NCBI GenBank assembly: GCA_902826335.1
Contig: CADEEL010000001.1
Location: 62,001 to 126,000, forward strand
DNA from: an uncultured Alphaproteobacteria bacterium
GTDB taxonomy: Bacteria; Pseudomonadota; Alphaproteobacteria; Caulobacterales; Aquidulcibacteraceae
Length of the DNA: 64,000 bases
Reading direction: 5' to 3'
Below, one piece after another: positions 28,094 through 37,173 of this stretch (position 1 is its first letter; the number at the start of each line of letters is the position of its first letter). The position numbers and the translations under genes are program-made. The notes below the pieces were generated by a model, which saw nothing but the letters and a program-made list of their open reading frames with translations, did no database searches and was not told where the DNA came from.

Positions 28094-28691
28094 TGTCGTC
28101 TTCTTCGTATTCAGGCTCGTATCGGCGTTCAGTGCGCCCCTCGCGCGGCGGGCGCCCGATCAGTGTGGCGAGTTCGGCCAGGTCGATGAAATTATCCGCC
28201 TGCCGGCGCAATTCGTCCGACGCCATGGGCGGATTGGACCGCACCGTCGAGATCACCGATACCCGCGCGCCTTTGCGTTTCACGGCGTCGATCACGGAGA
28301 CGAAATCGCCGTCGCCTGAAAACAGGAAAAGATGATCCGTGAAATCGGCGGCGGTCAGCATGTCGACGGCCAATTCGACGTCCATATCGCCCTTGATGCG
28401 ACGGCGCCCCGTCGCGTCCGTGTATTCCTTCGCCGGCTTGGTGATCAGCGCATAGCCGTTGTAATCAAGCCAATCGACCAGCGGGCGCACGGGCGAAAAA
28501 TCCTGATCCTCCAAGATCGCCGTGTAATAATTGGCGCGCAGCAGCCTGCCGCGCTTCTTGAATTCCTCGAGCAGGCGTTTGTAATCGATGTCAAAGCCAA
28601 GGCCGCGCGTGGCGGAGTAGAGATTGGCGCCATCGATGAACAACATGGTTTTTTCATCTGGGTGGATGGCGCGGTCGAGCGGCGTGGTCAT
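28086..28691 (-). CDS. NYN-domain protein (LabA/DUF88 family, putative RNase)
   Basis: A 201-residue protein with the PIN-like NYN fold: Asp20 in MLFIDGANLY, Asp104 and Asp110 in GDMDVELAVDM, and SGDGDFVSVIDAVKRKGARV with Asp127 and Asp129. These acids form the usual metal-dependent nuclease site, and Lys100 in RRRIKGDMD is typical of LabA-like members. A disordered charged tail (about 175-201) follows. ATG 28691 is chosen because AAGG lies 8 bp upstream and the longer frame starts inside a repeat. It is coupled to the downstream uracil-DNA glycosylase gene. RNA cleavage is likely; the target is unknown. Confidence 0.85.
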   Translation of the reverse strand: MTTPLDRAIHPDEKTMLFIDGANLYSATRGLGFDIDYKRLLEEFKKRGRLLRANYYTAILEDQDFSPVRPLVDWLDYNGYALITKPAKEYTDATGRRRIKGDMDVELAVDMLTAADFTDHLFLFSGDGDFVSVIDAVKRKGARVSVISTVRSNPPMASDELRRQADNFIDLAELATLIGRPPREGRTERRYEPEYEEDDNA

Positions 28692-28741
28692 GGGGGAGCC
28701 TTCAAGCATCGAATGAATGAATTGGGCCCTTGTAATGTCTC

Positions 28742-28794
28742 GGATTTGAATTGCGATAGCCCCTGGGCTCATACGAACATCACAATTCAAATCC
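28742..28794. promoter_or_regulatory. Perfect 12-bp inverted repeat between NYN gene and folK
   Basis: GGATTTGAATTG (28742-28753) and CAATTCAAATCC (28783-28794) are exact reverse complements separated by 29 bp. The arms are AT-rich in a GC-rich background and lie in the divergent promoter region. They could be two half-sites of a looping or dimeric regulator, or a hairpin in the NYN leader. Confidence 0.5.
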
Positions 28795-28832
28795 AAAAGA
28801 GACATTAGAACCAATATTTTGTAGAGCGGCAC

Positions 28833-29414
28833 ATGGACTTAAAATTCGCGCCCCATTCGCCATTAAAGCGAGGCGAATTTGAAGTCCGCCGCTCTAGCGG
28901 AGAGTGGCCTGGGCGCGCCATCGTCGCGCTCGGCTCCAATCTGCCGTTCCAGGGATTGGCGGGGCCGGCGCTGATCGCCGCGGCGATCGCGGCGCTGGGG
29001 GAGGCGGGGCTTATGGTCCTAGCCCGATCCTCGCCATGGGCGAGCCCGGCCTGGCCGCCCTCCGATCAGCCGGATTTCGTCAACGCCGTGATCGCCGTGA
29101 GGCCCGGTGGGCGATCACCGCAGGCGCTGCTTACACTCTTGTTCGAGGTCGAGACGCGGTTCGGGCGCAAACGCGCCGGCGAGACGCGCTGGGCCGCCCG
29201 CACGCTCGATCTCGATCTGATCGACTATGGCGGCGCGGTTGTGGACGAGCCAGGGCTCATTCTGCCCCATCCGCGCGCGCATCAGCGCGCCTTCGTGCTC
29301 GCGCCCCTGGCGGAGGCGGCCCCGGATTGGCGCCACCCGGTCCTAGAGAAGACGGCCGCTGAGTTGCTGGCGGCCCTGCCGGCGGACTGCGAGGGGCTCA
29401 GAAAGCTGACTTAA
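28833..29414 (+). CDS. folK: 6-hydroxymethyl-7,8-dihydropterin pyrophosphokinase
   Basis: FolK pyrophosphorylates hydroxymethyl-dihydropterin in folate synthesis. In the 193-residue protein the core starts at about residue 30 (IVALGSNLPFQG), then WASPAWPPSDQPDFVNAVI, FGRKRAGETRWAARTLDLDL and LPHPRAHQRAFVLAPL, all standard HPPK blocks. ATG 28833 is the only usable in-frame start, which leaves an unusual N-terminal extension of about 29 residues, rich in basic residues. That extension is encoded over a near-perfect inverted repeat (28836-28886), so it may have arisen by insertion of a repeat. Confidence 0.9.
   Translation: MDLKFAPHSPLKRGEFEVRRSSGEWPGRAIVALGSNLPFQGLAGPALIAAAIAALGEAGLMVLARSSPWASPAWPPSDQPDFVNAVIAVRPGGRSPQALLTLLFEVETRFGRKRAGETRWAARTLDLDLIDYGGAVVDEPGLILPHPRAHQRAFVLAPLAEAAPDWRHPVLEKTAAELLAALPADCEGLRKLT
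28836..28886 (+). repeat. Inverted repeat within the 5' end of folK
   Basis: GACTTAAAATTCGC (28836-28849) and GCGAATTTGAAGTC (28873-28886) match as reverse complements at 13 of 14 positions, with a 23-nt loop. It begins right after the folK start codon and could form an mRNA hairpin or be the remnant of an extragenic repeat. Confidence 0.5.
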
Positions 29415-29498
29415 CCGCGTGGCGAGCACGTCTTCGCGGTTGCGAAACAGGCGGCGCGCCCATATCCTCATCGTTTCCCCGAACCTTGAGGACCCACC

Positions 29499-29849
29499 TT
29501 GGCCCGCGTCACTGTTGAAGATTGCGTCGATAAGATCCCAAACCGCTTCGCGCTCGTGCTGCTGGCGGGGCACCGCGCCCGCGCCATCACGTCGGGCTCC
29601 GCCCCGCTGGTGGAGCTGGAGCGTGACAAGCCGCCCGTCCTGGCGCTGCGTGAAATCGCCGAGAGCGCGGTCGAGCCGGACGAAGTGCGCGACAGCCTGG
29701 TTCTCCAATTCCAGGACGTTCAGCCCTCCGCCCAGGCTGAGGAGGAGCAGGATCGCCTCGCGCTCGCCGCGCCGGTGACCACGAGCGAGGACGAACTGAT
29801 GCGTGCGCTGCAGGCCGAGGCGGAAGCTCAGCGCGACGAACGGTATTAG
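29499..29849 (+). CDS. rpoZ: RNA polymerase omega subunit
   Basis: Omega helps fold the beta-prime subunit and in many proteobacteria forms a ppGpp site. The 116-residue protein has the conserved block [20 protein letters not shown] and RARAITSG, then an acidic C-terminal extension (about 70-116). The start is TTG 29499, supported by GAGGA 6 bp upstream and by the family's N-terminus beginning there; no ATG is available in frame. It is followed 4 bp later by rsh, the (p)ppGpp enzyme, the usual pairing. Confidence 0.95.
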   Translation: MARVTVEDCVDKIPNRFALVLLAGHRARAITSGSAPLVELERDKPPVLALREIAESAVEPDEVRDSLVLQFQDVQPSAQAEEEQDRLALAAPVTTSEDELMRALQAEAEAQRDERY

Positions 29850-29853
29850 GCGT

Positions 29854-32094
29854 ATGGACGGCGGCGCCCCGGCCGCCGAAGCGCCCGCGCCGCCACAAGG
29901 GGGCGTGGGGGCCGTGGCCGCGCCGCCGGCGCGGGCGAAATATCTGCGCCAGTTCGAATTGCTTGAGCGTGTGCGCGGCTACGATCCGGACGCGGACGAG
30001 GGCCTCATCAACCGCGCCTATGTGTTCGCCACCGCGATGCATGGCAGCCAGAAGCGCCACTCGGGCGATCCCTATTTCGCGCATCCGATCCAGGTCGCCG
30101 GCATCCTCACCGAATATCGCCTGGACGCGGCCACTATCGCGGCCGGCCTCTTGCACGATACGATCGAAGACACCGTCGCCACCTATGAGCAGATCGAGAA
30201 GCAGTTCGGGCCGCAGATCGCCGAGCTGGTGAACGGCGTCACCAAGCTCTCCCGCCTCGAACTCGCGGGCGAGAAGGATAAGCAAGCCGCCAATCTACAG
30301 CGCTTTATCCTGGCGATGTCTAAAGATGTGCGGGTGCTGCTGGTGAAGCTGGCGGACCGGCTGCACAATATGCGCACAATCACGCATTTGCCGAAGCCGG
30401 AAAAGCGCGCGCGTATCGCGCTTGAAACACTGGAGATATACGCTCCGCTCGCGCGCCGCATCGGCATGGAGAAGATGGCGCGGGAGTTGGAGACGCTGTC
30501 CTTCCATGAGGCGTTTCCCGAGGCTGAAGCCGCGATCCAGGCGCGGCTCGAGGCGCTGCGCTCGGATAAGGGCGCGAACATCGCCATCATCACCCAGAAA
30601 ATCACCGACGCGCTGATCGCGGCCGGCGTCGAGGCGCGCGTCTATGGACGTGAGAAGCAACCCTATTCGATCTGGCGCAAGCTGCAGCGCAAGAGCGTGC
30701 AGTTTTCCGACCTCGCGGACATCTACGCTTTCCGTGTCATCGTCGAGAACACCAACGAATGCTATCGCGCGCTTGGTGTCGTTCATCAGACGTGGCGCTG
30801 CCTGCCCGAGGCGTTCGAGGATTATGTCTCGAACCCCAAGCCGAACGGGTATCGCTCGATCCATACCATCGTGATCGGCCCATCGAATGTGCGCGTTGAG
30901 ATTCAGGTGCGCACGGACGAGATGGATTCCATCGCCGAAAACGGCGTCGCCGCGCACTGGCGGTATAAAAACAGCGCCTATGGCTTCGATGAAAAGGGCG
31001 CGATCAAATCCGGCATCGATCCGCGCGAGGCGGTGCGCGCATTGATGGAGATCGCCGAGCATGGCGGCGATCCCGGTGAATTTCTCGAGCACGCCAAGCT
31101 TGAGATGTACCAGGATCATGTGTTCGCCTTCACGCCGAAGGGGCAATTGATCGCGCTGCCGCAGGGGGCTACGCCGCTTGACTTCGCTTATGCGGTCCAT
31201 TCGGACATTGGCGATGCGTGCATCGGCGCAGTCATCAATAGCGAGGAGCGCCCGCTGCGCACGCAGCTCAACAATGGCGATGTGGTCGAGATCGAAATCG
31301 GCGATCGGCCTGCGCCCGTGCCGGGCTGGGAATCGCTGACAAAGACCGGGCGGGCTAAATCGCACCAGAAGCGCCTGGAGCGGATGGCGCGGCGCGCGGA
31401 ATTCCTGAAGCTCGGCCAGGAATTGGTGGCGCATGCGCTGCACCGCTATGGGCACGATCTAAAGGAAACGTCGCTGGCGGGCGCGGCCGCGCGGCTCAAT
31501 GAAGAGAGCGTCGAGGATTTGTTTGTCTCCGTCGGCGAAGGCAGCGTGAAGGCGTCCAGCGTGGCCGCCGCCGCCTTCCCGGGCCTGGCCGAACGCATCC
31601 GCATTGATGAGGAGCGCCGGCCCATCGAAGAGAAGAAGGCGCGGCTTTACGTGCGCGGTTCGGGCCTCACGCCCGGCGTGGCGCTGCATTTCGCGCCGTG
31701 CTGCTCGCCCATTCCCGGCGATCGCATCGTCGGCGTCGTCACGCCCGGCAAGGGCGTGATGATCCACACCATCGATTGCGCGACGCTTGAGGCGGCCGAG
31801 GGCGGCGATGAATGGATCGATCTGGGCTGGACGGAAACCGCGCTTGATCACGCGCTGGCGGTGGGCCGCATCGAGGCGACGGTTGAGCACGGGCGCGGGG
31901 TTTTGGCCAATCTGTGCATGATCATCGCGGAGAACGAAGGCAACATCCTCAACATCGCCACCAAGCGGCGCAGCGAGGATTTCTTCGATCTCGTGTTCGA
32001 CATCGAAGTAGCGGATGCGCGCCACTTGACCAACATCCTCGCCGCCATGCGCACCAGCAAGGCGGTAAGGGAAGCGGAAAGGGTGCGCGGGTGA
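29854..32094 (+). CDS. rsh: Bifunctional (p)ppGpp synthetase/hydrolase
   Basis: The single long RelA/SpoT homologue typical of alphaproteobacteria; it makes and degrades the alarmone (p)ppGpp. The 746-residue protein runs: disordered N-terminus; HD hydrolase domain with HSGDPYFAHP and LLHDTIEDT (His101-Asp102 and Glu-Asp); synthetase domain with YGREKQPYSIWRKLQRK and NPKPNGYRSIHT; TGS domain (FTPKGQLIALPQGATPLDFAYA); zinc-finger-like CCSPIPGD; C-terminal ACT domain. Both catalytic halves look intact. ATG 29854 gives the family N-terminus; an upstream in-frame ATG at 29803 would run inside rpoZ. Confidence 0.95.
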   Translation: MDGGAPAAEAPAPPQGGVGAVAAPPARAKYLRQFELLERVRGYDPDADEGLINRAYVFATAMHGSQKRHSGDPYFAHPIQVAGILTEYRLDAATIAAGLLHDTIEDTVATYEQIEKQFGPQIAELVNGVTKLSRLELAGEKDKQAANLQRFILAMSKDVRVLLVKLADRLHNMRTITHLPKPEKRARIALETLEIYAPLARRIGMEKMARELETLSFHEAFPEAEAAIQARLEALRSDKGANIAIITQKITDALIAAGVEARVYGREKQPYSIWRKLQRKSVQFSDLADIYAFRVIVENTNECYRALGVVHQTWRCLPEAFEDYVSNPKPNGYRSIHTIVIGPSNVRVEIQVRTDEMDSIAENGVAAHWRYKNSAYGFDEKGAIKSGIDPREAVRALMEIAEHGGDPGEFLEHAKLEMYQDHVFAFTPKGQLIALPQGATPLDFAYAVHSDIGDACIGAVINSEERPLRTQLNNGDVVEIEIGDRPAPVPGWESLTKTGRAKSHQKRLERMARRAEFLKLGQELVAHALHRYGHDLKETSLAGAAARLNEESVEDLFVSVGEGSVKASSVAAAAFPGLAERIRIDEERRPIEEKKARLYVRGSGLTPGVALHFAPCCSPIPGDRIVGVVTPGKGVMIHTIDCATLEAAEGGDEWIDLGWTETALDHALAVGRIEATVEHGRGVLANLCMIIAENEGNILNIATKRRSEDFFDLVFDIEVADARHLTNILAAMRTSKAVREAERVRG

Positions 32095-32162
32095 TGGGTG
32101 GCCGCGAAGCGCGGCCGCTCGCCCCAATCGACCGCGCTTCGCCCGCGCGCTAAACGGGGCGG

Positions 32163-32762
32163 ATGAGCGACTCTTCCATGACCGAGGCCGAGGTTCTCGC
32201 CGAATTCCGCGCCGCCGGCGCGCTGCTTGAGGGGCATTTCATCCTGTCCTCCGGCCTGCACAGCCCTGTTTTTTTTCAGAAGAACATCGTCTTTCAGGAT
32301 CCGGTGCGCACGGAGAAACTCTGCCGCGCCCTGGCGGCGAAGGCCCGCGCCGCGTTCGGTGACATCGACGTGGTCGTCTCGCCGGCTGTCGGCGCGATCA
32401 TTCCCGGCTATGAAACGGCGCGCCATCTCGGCGCGCGGGCGATGTTCGTGGAGCGCGAAGCGGGCCAGTTTCAGCTGCGCCGGGGCTTCGAGATCGCCGC
32501 GGGTGAGCGGGTGTTGATGGTGGAGGACGTGGTGACGACCGGGCTGTCTTCCCGCGAATGCCTGGACGCCATTCGCGGACATCCCGGCACGCTGGTCGGG
32601 GCGGCGTGCCTCATCGACCGCTCGAATGGAACCGCCGAGATCGGCGCGCCGCTCATTGCGCTCGCGCGCGTGGCCGCGCCTGCTTATCCTGCTGATGCGC
32701 TGCCGCCAGACCTCGCCAAGCTGCCGGCCGTGAAGCCCGGCTCGCGGGGGCTCGCGGCGTGA
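32163..32762 (+). CDS. pyrE: Orotate phosphoribosyltransferase
   Basis: PyrE makes orotidine monophosphate from orotate and PRPP in de novo pyrimidine synthesis. The 199-residue protein has the [15 protein letters not shown] substrate block, the [15 protein letters not shown] region, and the PRPP loop [11 protein letters not shown]. Length is in family range. It is preceded by a 68-bp gap after rsh, and its stop overlaps the GTG of pdxJ (GTGA), so it probably heads the pyrE-pdxJ-acpS-lepB-rnc-era-recO unit. Confidence 0.96.
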   Translation: MSDSSMTEAEVLAEFRAAGALLEGHFILSSGLHSPVFFQKNIVFQDPVRTEKLCRALAAKARAAFGDIDVVVSPAVGAIIPGYETARHLGARAMFVEREAGQFQLRRGFEIAAGERVLMVEDVVTTGLSSRECLDAIRGHPGTLVGAACLIDRSNGTAEIGAPLIALARVAAPAYPADALPPDLAKLPAVKPGSRGLAA

Positions 32763-33508
32763 ACGGGCGCCTGCGCCTTGGCGTCAACATTGACCATGTG
32801 GCGACCATAAGGAACGCCCGCGGCGGGGCCCATCCCGATCCCCTGCGCGCGGCCCTGATCGCGGCCGAGGCCGGGGCGGACGGGATCACGCTCCATGTGC
32901 GCGAGGATCGCCGCCATGTGCGCGAAGGAGACCTCCTGCGGCTCAAGGACGCGCTCGCTTTGCCTATCAACCTCGAAACGGCCTGCGCCGAGGAGATGCT
33001 GGAGATCGCCCTCAATGTGCGCCCCCGCGCGGTCTGCCTTGTGCCGGAACGGCGCGAAGAGCGGACCACGGAAGGGGGCCTCGATGTGGCGGCCCAGCAC
33101 AATCACGTCGCGCCCTATGTACGGCAATTGGCGGAAGCAGGGATCAGGGTGTCGCTCTTTATCGATCCTGACCCGGCGCAGACGGCGGCGGCGCGATCAC
33201 TGGGCGCGCCAGTGGTCGAGTTGCACACCGGCGCTTATTGTGAAGCCCTTGAGCGGGGCGATGAACAGGCCGCCGAGGCTGGCTTGCAGGCGCTTCGCGC
33301 GGCGGCGGCCGATGGCGCCGCGCGCGGCCTCGAAGTGCATGCTGGGCACGGGATCACGTTTGCGAGCGTAGGGCCAATCGCCGCGATCCCGGAGCTTAAA
33401 GAGCTGAATATAGGCCATTTTTTGGTAGGTGAGGCGATCTTCACCGGGTTGGCCGCCGCGATTTCCGAGATGCGCCGACGCATGGATGAGGCGCGCGCGG
33501 CCTCATGA
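32759..33508 (+). CDS. pdxJ: Pyridoxine 5'-phosphate synthase
   Basis: PdxJ condenses 3-amino-2-oxopropyl phosphate with deoxyxylulose 5-phosphate to give pyridoxine phosphate. The 249-residue TIM-barrel protein has the N-terminal [50 protein letters not shown] and the C-terminal [10 protein letters not shown]. The GTG start overlaps the pyrE stop and its own stop overlaps acpS (ATGA), placing it in a tightly coupled string. Confidence 0.97.
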   Translation: MNGRLRLGVNIDHVATIRNARGGAHPDPLRAALIAAEAGADGITLHVREDRRHVREGDLLRLKDALALPINLETACAEEMLEIALNVRPRAVCLVPERREERTTEGGLDVAAQHNHVAPYVRQLAEAGIRVSLFIDPDPAQTAAARSLGAPVVELHTGAYCEALERGDEQAAEAGLQALRAAAADGAARGLEVHAGHGITFASVGPIAAIPELKELNIGHFLVGEAIFTGLAAAISEMRRRMDEARAAS

Positions 33509-33921
33509 TTATCGGCATCGGGTCCGACCTCATCGACATCCGCCGCGTGGAGGCGGCGCTCGCCCGGTTCGGGGAGCGGTTCGCCCTGCGCGTCTTCACC
33601 GAAACGGAGCGGGCCCGCGCCGAGCGCCGACCCCGCGACCGGGCCTGGACTTACGCCAAGCGCTTCTGCGCCAAGGAGGCCTGCGCCAAGGCCTTGGGCA
33701 CCGGCATCCGCCGGGGCGTCTATTGGCGCGACATGGGCGTGGTTAATCTCCGCTCCGGCGCGCCGACCATGGCGCTGACCGGCGGCGCGGCAGCGCGCTT
33801 GCATGAGATCACCCCACCCGGCATGACCCCGTTCATCCATGTGAGCTTGACCGATGACTTCCCGCTCGCGCAGAGCTTCGTCATCATTTCGGCCGAGTCC
33901 GCCGCGACTGAGCGGTTCTAA
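33505..33921 (+). CDS. acpS: Holo-[acyl-carrier-protein] synthase
   Basis: AcpS moves the phosphopantetheine arm from coenzyme A to acyl carrier protein, switching on fatty acid synthesis. The 138-residue protein opens with [14 protein letters not shown] (Mg-binding Asp8) and contains the second signature [16 protein letters not shown]. Standard length. Its ATG overlaps the pdxJ stop by 4 bp, a neighbour relation widespread in proteobacteria; lepB starts 21 bp later. Confidence 0.97.
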   Translation: MIIGIGSDLIDIRRVEAALARFGERFALRVFTETERARAERRPRDRAWTYAKRFCAKEACAKALGTGIRRGVYWRDMGVVNLRSGAPTMALTGGAAARLHEITPPGMTPFIHVSLTDDFPLAQSFVIISAESAATERF

Positions 33922-33942
33922 AGCCCAGGGTGCGAGAACCGC

Positions 33943-34701
33943 ATGACCATGACCAGTGAAACGAGACCCGTGACCGCGATGGATTCCTTCTGGGAGAACG
34001 TCCGCACCATCATCTATGCGCTGGCCTTGGCCATGCTGATCCGGTTCGCGGTGGCCCAGCCCTTCCGCATCCCCTCCGGCTCGATGCAGCCGACTCTGGA
34101 AGTGGGCGATTATATCGTCGTGACCAAATGGTCCTACGGCTATAGCCGCTTCTCGCTCGCGCCGCTGGATCGGCTGCTGCCGTCCGGCCGCTTGTTTGGT
34201 CGGGCGCCGGAGCGCGGTGATATCGTCGTGTTCCGGCCCGAGGGCGAGACGCGCGATTTCGTCAAACGCCTGATCGGCATGCCGGGCGATCGCATCCAGG
34301 TGACCGACGGCGTGCTCTATATCAATGGCGAGGCGGTGCAGCGCGAGGCGCTTGGCCTACGTGATTTCGAGCAGCCGGACGGCACGATTGAGCAAATCCC
34401 AACCGTGCGCGAAACACTGCCGAACGGCGTCAGCTACAATACGTTCGATCGCTATCCGGAATGGGATCTGGATAATACGCGCGAGTTCCTCGTGCCGGCG
34501 GACCATTATTTCATGATGGGCGATGATCGCGATAATTCACAGGATAGCCGCACCGTGTTTGTCGGCATGGTGCCGGCTGACAATCTGATCGGGCCGGCGC
34601 AATTCGTGTTCGCATCATTCGACGGCTCGACATCAATTTTCCGGCCATGGACGCTGTTCACCGGCTTTCGCGCCGAGCGGTTCCTGCACTCGGTCAATTG
34701 A
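33943..34701 (+). CDS. lepB: Signal peptidase I
   Basis: LepB removes signal peptides at the outer face of the inner membrane. The 252-residue protein has one N-terminal membrane helix (about 20-38, TIIYALALAMLIRF), the catalytic Ser47 in IPSGSMQPTL and the catalytic Lys108 in GETRDFVKRLIGMPGD, plus the box GDDRDNSQDSR. Only one membrane anchor is present, as is usual in alphaproteobacteria. The TGA stop overlaps the ATG of rnc (TGATG). With rnc, era and recO it forms the classical lep-rnc-era-recO operon. Confidence 0.97.
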   Translation: MTMTSETRPVTAMDSFWENVRTIIYALALAMLIRFAVAQPFRIPSGSMQPTLEVGDYIVVTKWSYGYSRFSLAPLDRLLPSGRLFGRAPERGDIVVFRPEGETRDFVKRLIGMPGDRIQVTDGVLYINGEAVQREALGLRDFEQPDGTIEQIPTVRETLPNGVSYNTFDRYPEWDLDNTREFLVPADHYFMMGDDRDNSQDSRTVFVGMVPADNLIGPAQFVFASFDGSTSIFRPWTLFTGFRAERFLHSVN

Positions 34702-35402
34702 TGGCGCGCCAGCCCGCGCCCGGCGAGGACGCGCTGGCCGCCCTTGAGACGCGCCTCGACTGGCGCTTCGCGGCGCGCGCCCATCTCGTCGAGGCGCTGC
34801 GCCATTCCAGCGCCTCTGATGGCAAGCCTGGCCCGCCGGACAACGAACGCCTCGAATTTCTGGGCGACCGTGTGCTTGGCCTCGTCGTCGCCGAGCATTT
34901 GTTCGCGCGCCGCCCGCCCTTGAGTGAGAGTGAACTCGCCCAGGGGCTCAACGCGCTCGTCAATCGCGGCGCGTGCGCGCGTGCGGCGCGGCGCGTCGAT
35001 CTTGGCGCGGCGCTGACGCTGTCAAAGTCGGAAGCCCAAGGCGGAGGGCGCAACAAGGAAACGATTTTGGGCGACGCCTGCGAGGCTCTGATCGCCGCGC
35101 TGTATCTGGATGGCGGGATGGCGCCTGCGCGCGCCTTCATCGAGCGCTTTTGGGCCGAGGAGTTCGCGGCGCTCGACGCAGCGCGGCGCGACGCGAAATC
35201 GCGGCTGCAAGAATGGGCGGCGGCCAATAAGCGCGCCCTGCGCTATGACATCGTGGAGCGCAGCGGCGCCGATCACGCGCCGAACTTCATCATCGAAGCG
35301 ATTGTGGATGGCGTTGCGTCCGCGCGCGGCGAAGGCGGCTCAAAGCGCGAAGCTGAGCAGAACGCGGCGGCGATCTTGCTTAAGGAAATCGTCGATGAGT
35401 GA
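34701..35402 (+). CDS. rnc: Ribonuclease III
   Basis: RNase III cuts double-stranded RNA in rRNA processing and antisense regulation. The 233-residue protein has the RIIID signature NERLEFLGDRVLG (Asp56 acidic site), the second metal-ligand block GDACEALIAALYLDGG and a C-terminal dsRNA-binding domain (KSRLQEWAAANK and the GSKREAEQNAAAILL helix). The ATG at 34701 overlaps the lepB stop; a longer open frame upstream runs inside lepB. It overlaps era by 8 bp. Confidence 0.97.
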   Translation: MARQPAPGEDALAALETRLDWRFAARAHLVEALRHSSASDGKPGPPDNERLEFLGDRVLGLVVAEHLFARRPPLSESELAQGLNALVNRGACARAARRVDLGAALTLSKSEAQGGGRNKETILGDACEALIAALYLDGGMAPARAFIERFWAEEFAALDAARRDAKSRLQEWAAANKRALRYDIVERSGADHAPNFIIEAIVDGVASARGEGGSKREAEQNAAAILLKEIVDE

Positions 35403-36333
35403 GCGGCGCTGCGCTGTCGTCGCCATTCTCGGCGCGCCTAACGCCGGCAAGTCGACGCTGGTCAACGCGCTGGTCGGCGAAAAGATCGCCATCGTCACCC
35501 ACAAGGTGCAAACCACGCGCGCGCCGCTGCGCGGCATCGCGCTGCGCGGCGATGCGCAGCTCGTGCTGATCGACACGCCCGGCGTGTTCGCGCCGAAGCG
35601 GCGGCTGGAGCGCGCCATGGTGCGCGCGGCCTGGGCCTCGCTCGACGGCGCGGACGCCATCGTCCATGTGGTGGACGCCGCAAGTTATGCACGCACGCAG
35701 GCGGGCGGTGCGAGCGGCGCGGATGGGCATGCGCGCGCGGATGTTGAACGCATCCAGGCGCGTCTGGCGGAGACCAAACGCACGGCGATTCTCGTGCTTA
35801 ACAAGGTTGATGCGATGGCGCGGCCAGATTTGCTCACGGTCGCGCGGGCGTTCAGTGAAACCGGGCTTTACGCGGATGTGTTCATGATCTCGGCCCTCAC
35901 CGGCGATGGCGTGGAGGATCTGGCGAAGAGGCTCGCGGAGGCCGCGCCCGTCGGCCCCTGGTTGTTTCCGGAGGATCAGATCGCCGATGCGCCCGCGCGT
36001 GTTCTGGCGGCGGAAACGACGCGTGAACAGCTCATGCTGCGCTTGCATGAGGAAATTCCGTATGAGGCGACGGTGGAGACAGAGAGCTGGCAGGCGCGCA
36101 AGGACGGCTCGGTGCGCATAGACCAAACGATCTTCGTGGCGCGCGAGAGTCAGCGGAAGATCGTGATCGGTGAAAAGGGCCAGACCATCAAGGCGATCGG
36201 CCAATCCGCGCGCAAGAGCCTGGAGGAAACGCTCGGCCGACGCGTGCATTTGTTCCTCCACGTCAAAGTACGCGAAGGCTGGAGCGAGGAGCGTGCGCGC
36301 TATGCGGCGCTGGGCCTGGACTACGACGCCTGA
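35395..36333 (+). CDS. era: GTPase Era
   Basis: Era is an essential GTPase that binds the 3' end of 16S rRNA and checks 30S assembly. The 312-residue protein has G1 GAPNAGKST (13-21), G3 DTPG (IDTPGVF), G4 NKVD and a C-terminal KH domain with VIGEKGQTIKAIGQSARKSL. An extra Gly/Ala-rich stretch (about 100-118, TQAGGASGADGHARADVE) lies between G3 and G4. ATG 35395 overlaps rnc by 8 bp; recO begins 1 bp after the stop. Confidence 0.97.
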   Translation: MSERRCAVVAILGAPNAGKSTLVNALVGEKIAIVTHKVQTTRAPLRGIALRGDAQLVLIDTPGVFAPKRRLERAMVRAAWASLDGADAIVHVVDAASYARTQAGGASGADGHARADVERIQARLAETKRTAILVLNKVDAMARPDLLTVARAFSETGLYADVFMISALTGDGVEDLAKRLAEAAPVGPWLFPEDQIADAPARVLAAETTREQLMLRLHEEIPYEATVETESWQARKDGSVRIDQTIFVARESQRKIVIGEKGQTIKAIGQSARKSLEETLGRRVHLFLHVKVREGWSEERARYAALGLDYDA

Positions 36334-36334
36334 G

Positions 36335-37069
36335 ATGGAATGGCTCGATGACGCCATAGTGCTGGGGGCGCGGCCCTTCGGAGAATCGAAGGCGATTGCG
36401 GAAGTCTTCGCACGTTCGCATGGGCGCTATGGCGGCGTCGTGCATGGCGGCATGGGCAAGACGATGCGGCCGATCCTACAGGCGGGCAATCTGGTGCGCG
36501 TGGGCTGGAAGGCGCGCCTGTCCGAGCAACTCGGCTTCTATTCCCCGCTCGATCTACTGGAACCGCACGCGGGAAAATTGTTCGACGATCCCATTGCGCT
36601 GGCGGGGCTATCGTCGGCGATCGAGTTGACGCGCGCGGCGACAGCCGAACGGCAATCCTATCCCGGCCTTTATGACGCGCTCCTCGTGCTGATCGCGGCC
36701 TTGCCGAATTCGGATATGTGGGCGCCGCTTTATGCGCGCTTTGAGATCGGTCTGCTGGCCGAAATGGGTTATGGGCTTGACCTGGAGCGCTGCGCGCTGA
36801 CCGGCGTGGGCGAGGATTTGGCGTTCGTCAGCCCGCGCAGCGGCCGCGCCGCGAGCGCGGAAGCCGGCGCGCCCTATGCGGAGAAATTGCTACGCCTGCC
36901 GCCGTTTCTGGTGCGCAACGATGCGTCCATCGAAAGCGGTGACGTCGCGGACGCGCTGGCGCTGGCCGGCTATTTCCTGGAGCGGCGGGTGTTCGATGCG
37001 CGCGGCGAGAATTTGCCCGAAATCCGCCGGCGGCTGATTGAGCGTTTAGGATTTGCGGGGCGACTCTGA
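36335..37069 (+). CDS. recO: DNA repair protein RecO
   Basis: RecO loads RecA at single-strand gaps together with RecR and RecF. The 244-residue protein has the N-terminal OB fold (LDDAIVLGARPFGESKAIAEVF, GGMGKTMRPILQAGNLV) and a helical C-terminal domain with ARFEIGLLAEMGYGLDL. The zinc cysteines seen in some RecO proteins are reduced to one (ERCALTG). It is the last gene of the lepB-rnc-era-recO string; repeats and parC follow. Confidence 0.93.
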   Translation: MEWLDDAIVLGARPFGESKAIAEVFARSHGRYGGVVHGGMGKTMRPILQAGNLVRVGWKARLSEQLGFYSPLDLLEPHAGKLFDDPIALAGLSSAIELTRAATAERQSYPGLYDALLVLIAALPNSDMWAPLYARFEIGLLAEMGYGLDLERCALTGVGEDLAFVSPRSGRAASAEAGAPYAEKLLRLPPFLVRNDASIESGDVADALALAGYFLERRVFDARGENLPEIRRRLIERLGFAGRL

Positions 37070-37084
37070 GTATGTGGCGAATGC

Positions 37085-37111
37085 GCCCCTCCTCCCTTGC
37101 GGAGGAGGGGC
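37085..37111. repeat. C/G-rich hairpin repeat, first arm of a pair
   Basis: GCCCCTCCTCC (37085-37095) is an exact reverse complement of GGAGGAGGGGC (37101-37111), with loop CTTGC. A second hairpin 63 bp downstream has loop GCAAG, the reverse complement, so the two units are in opposite orientation. This is a family of intergenic repeats rather than a T-tailed terminator. Confidence 0.65.
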
Positions 37112-37173
37112 GGGGGAGGAGGGGCGTTCCAACGCGCCAGCGTTTTCGGCGGTGCTGGCCCCTCACCCCCTTA

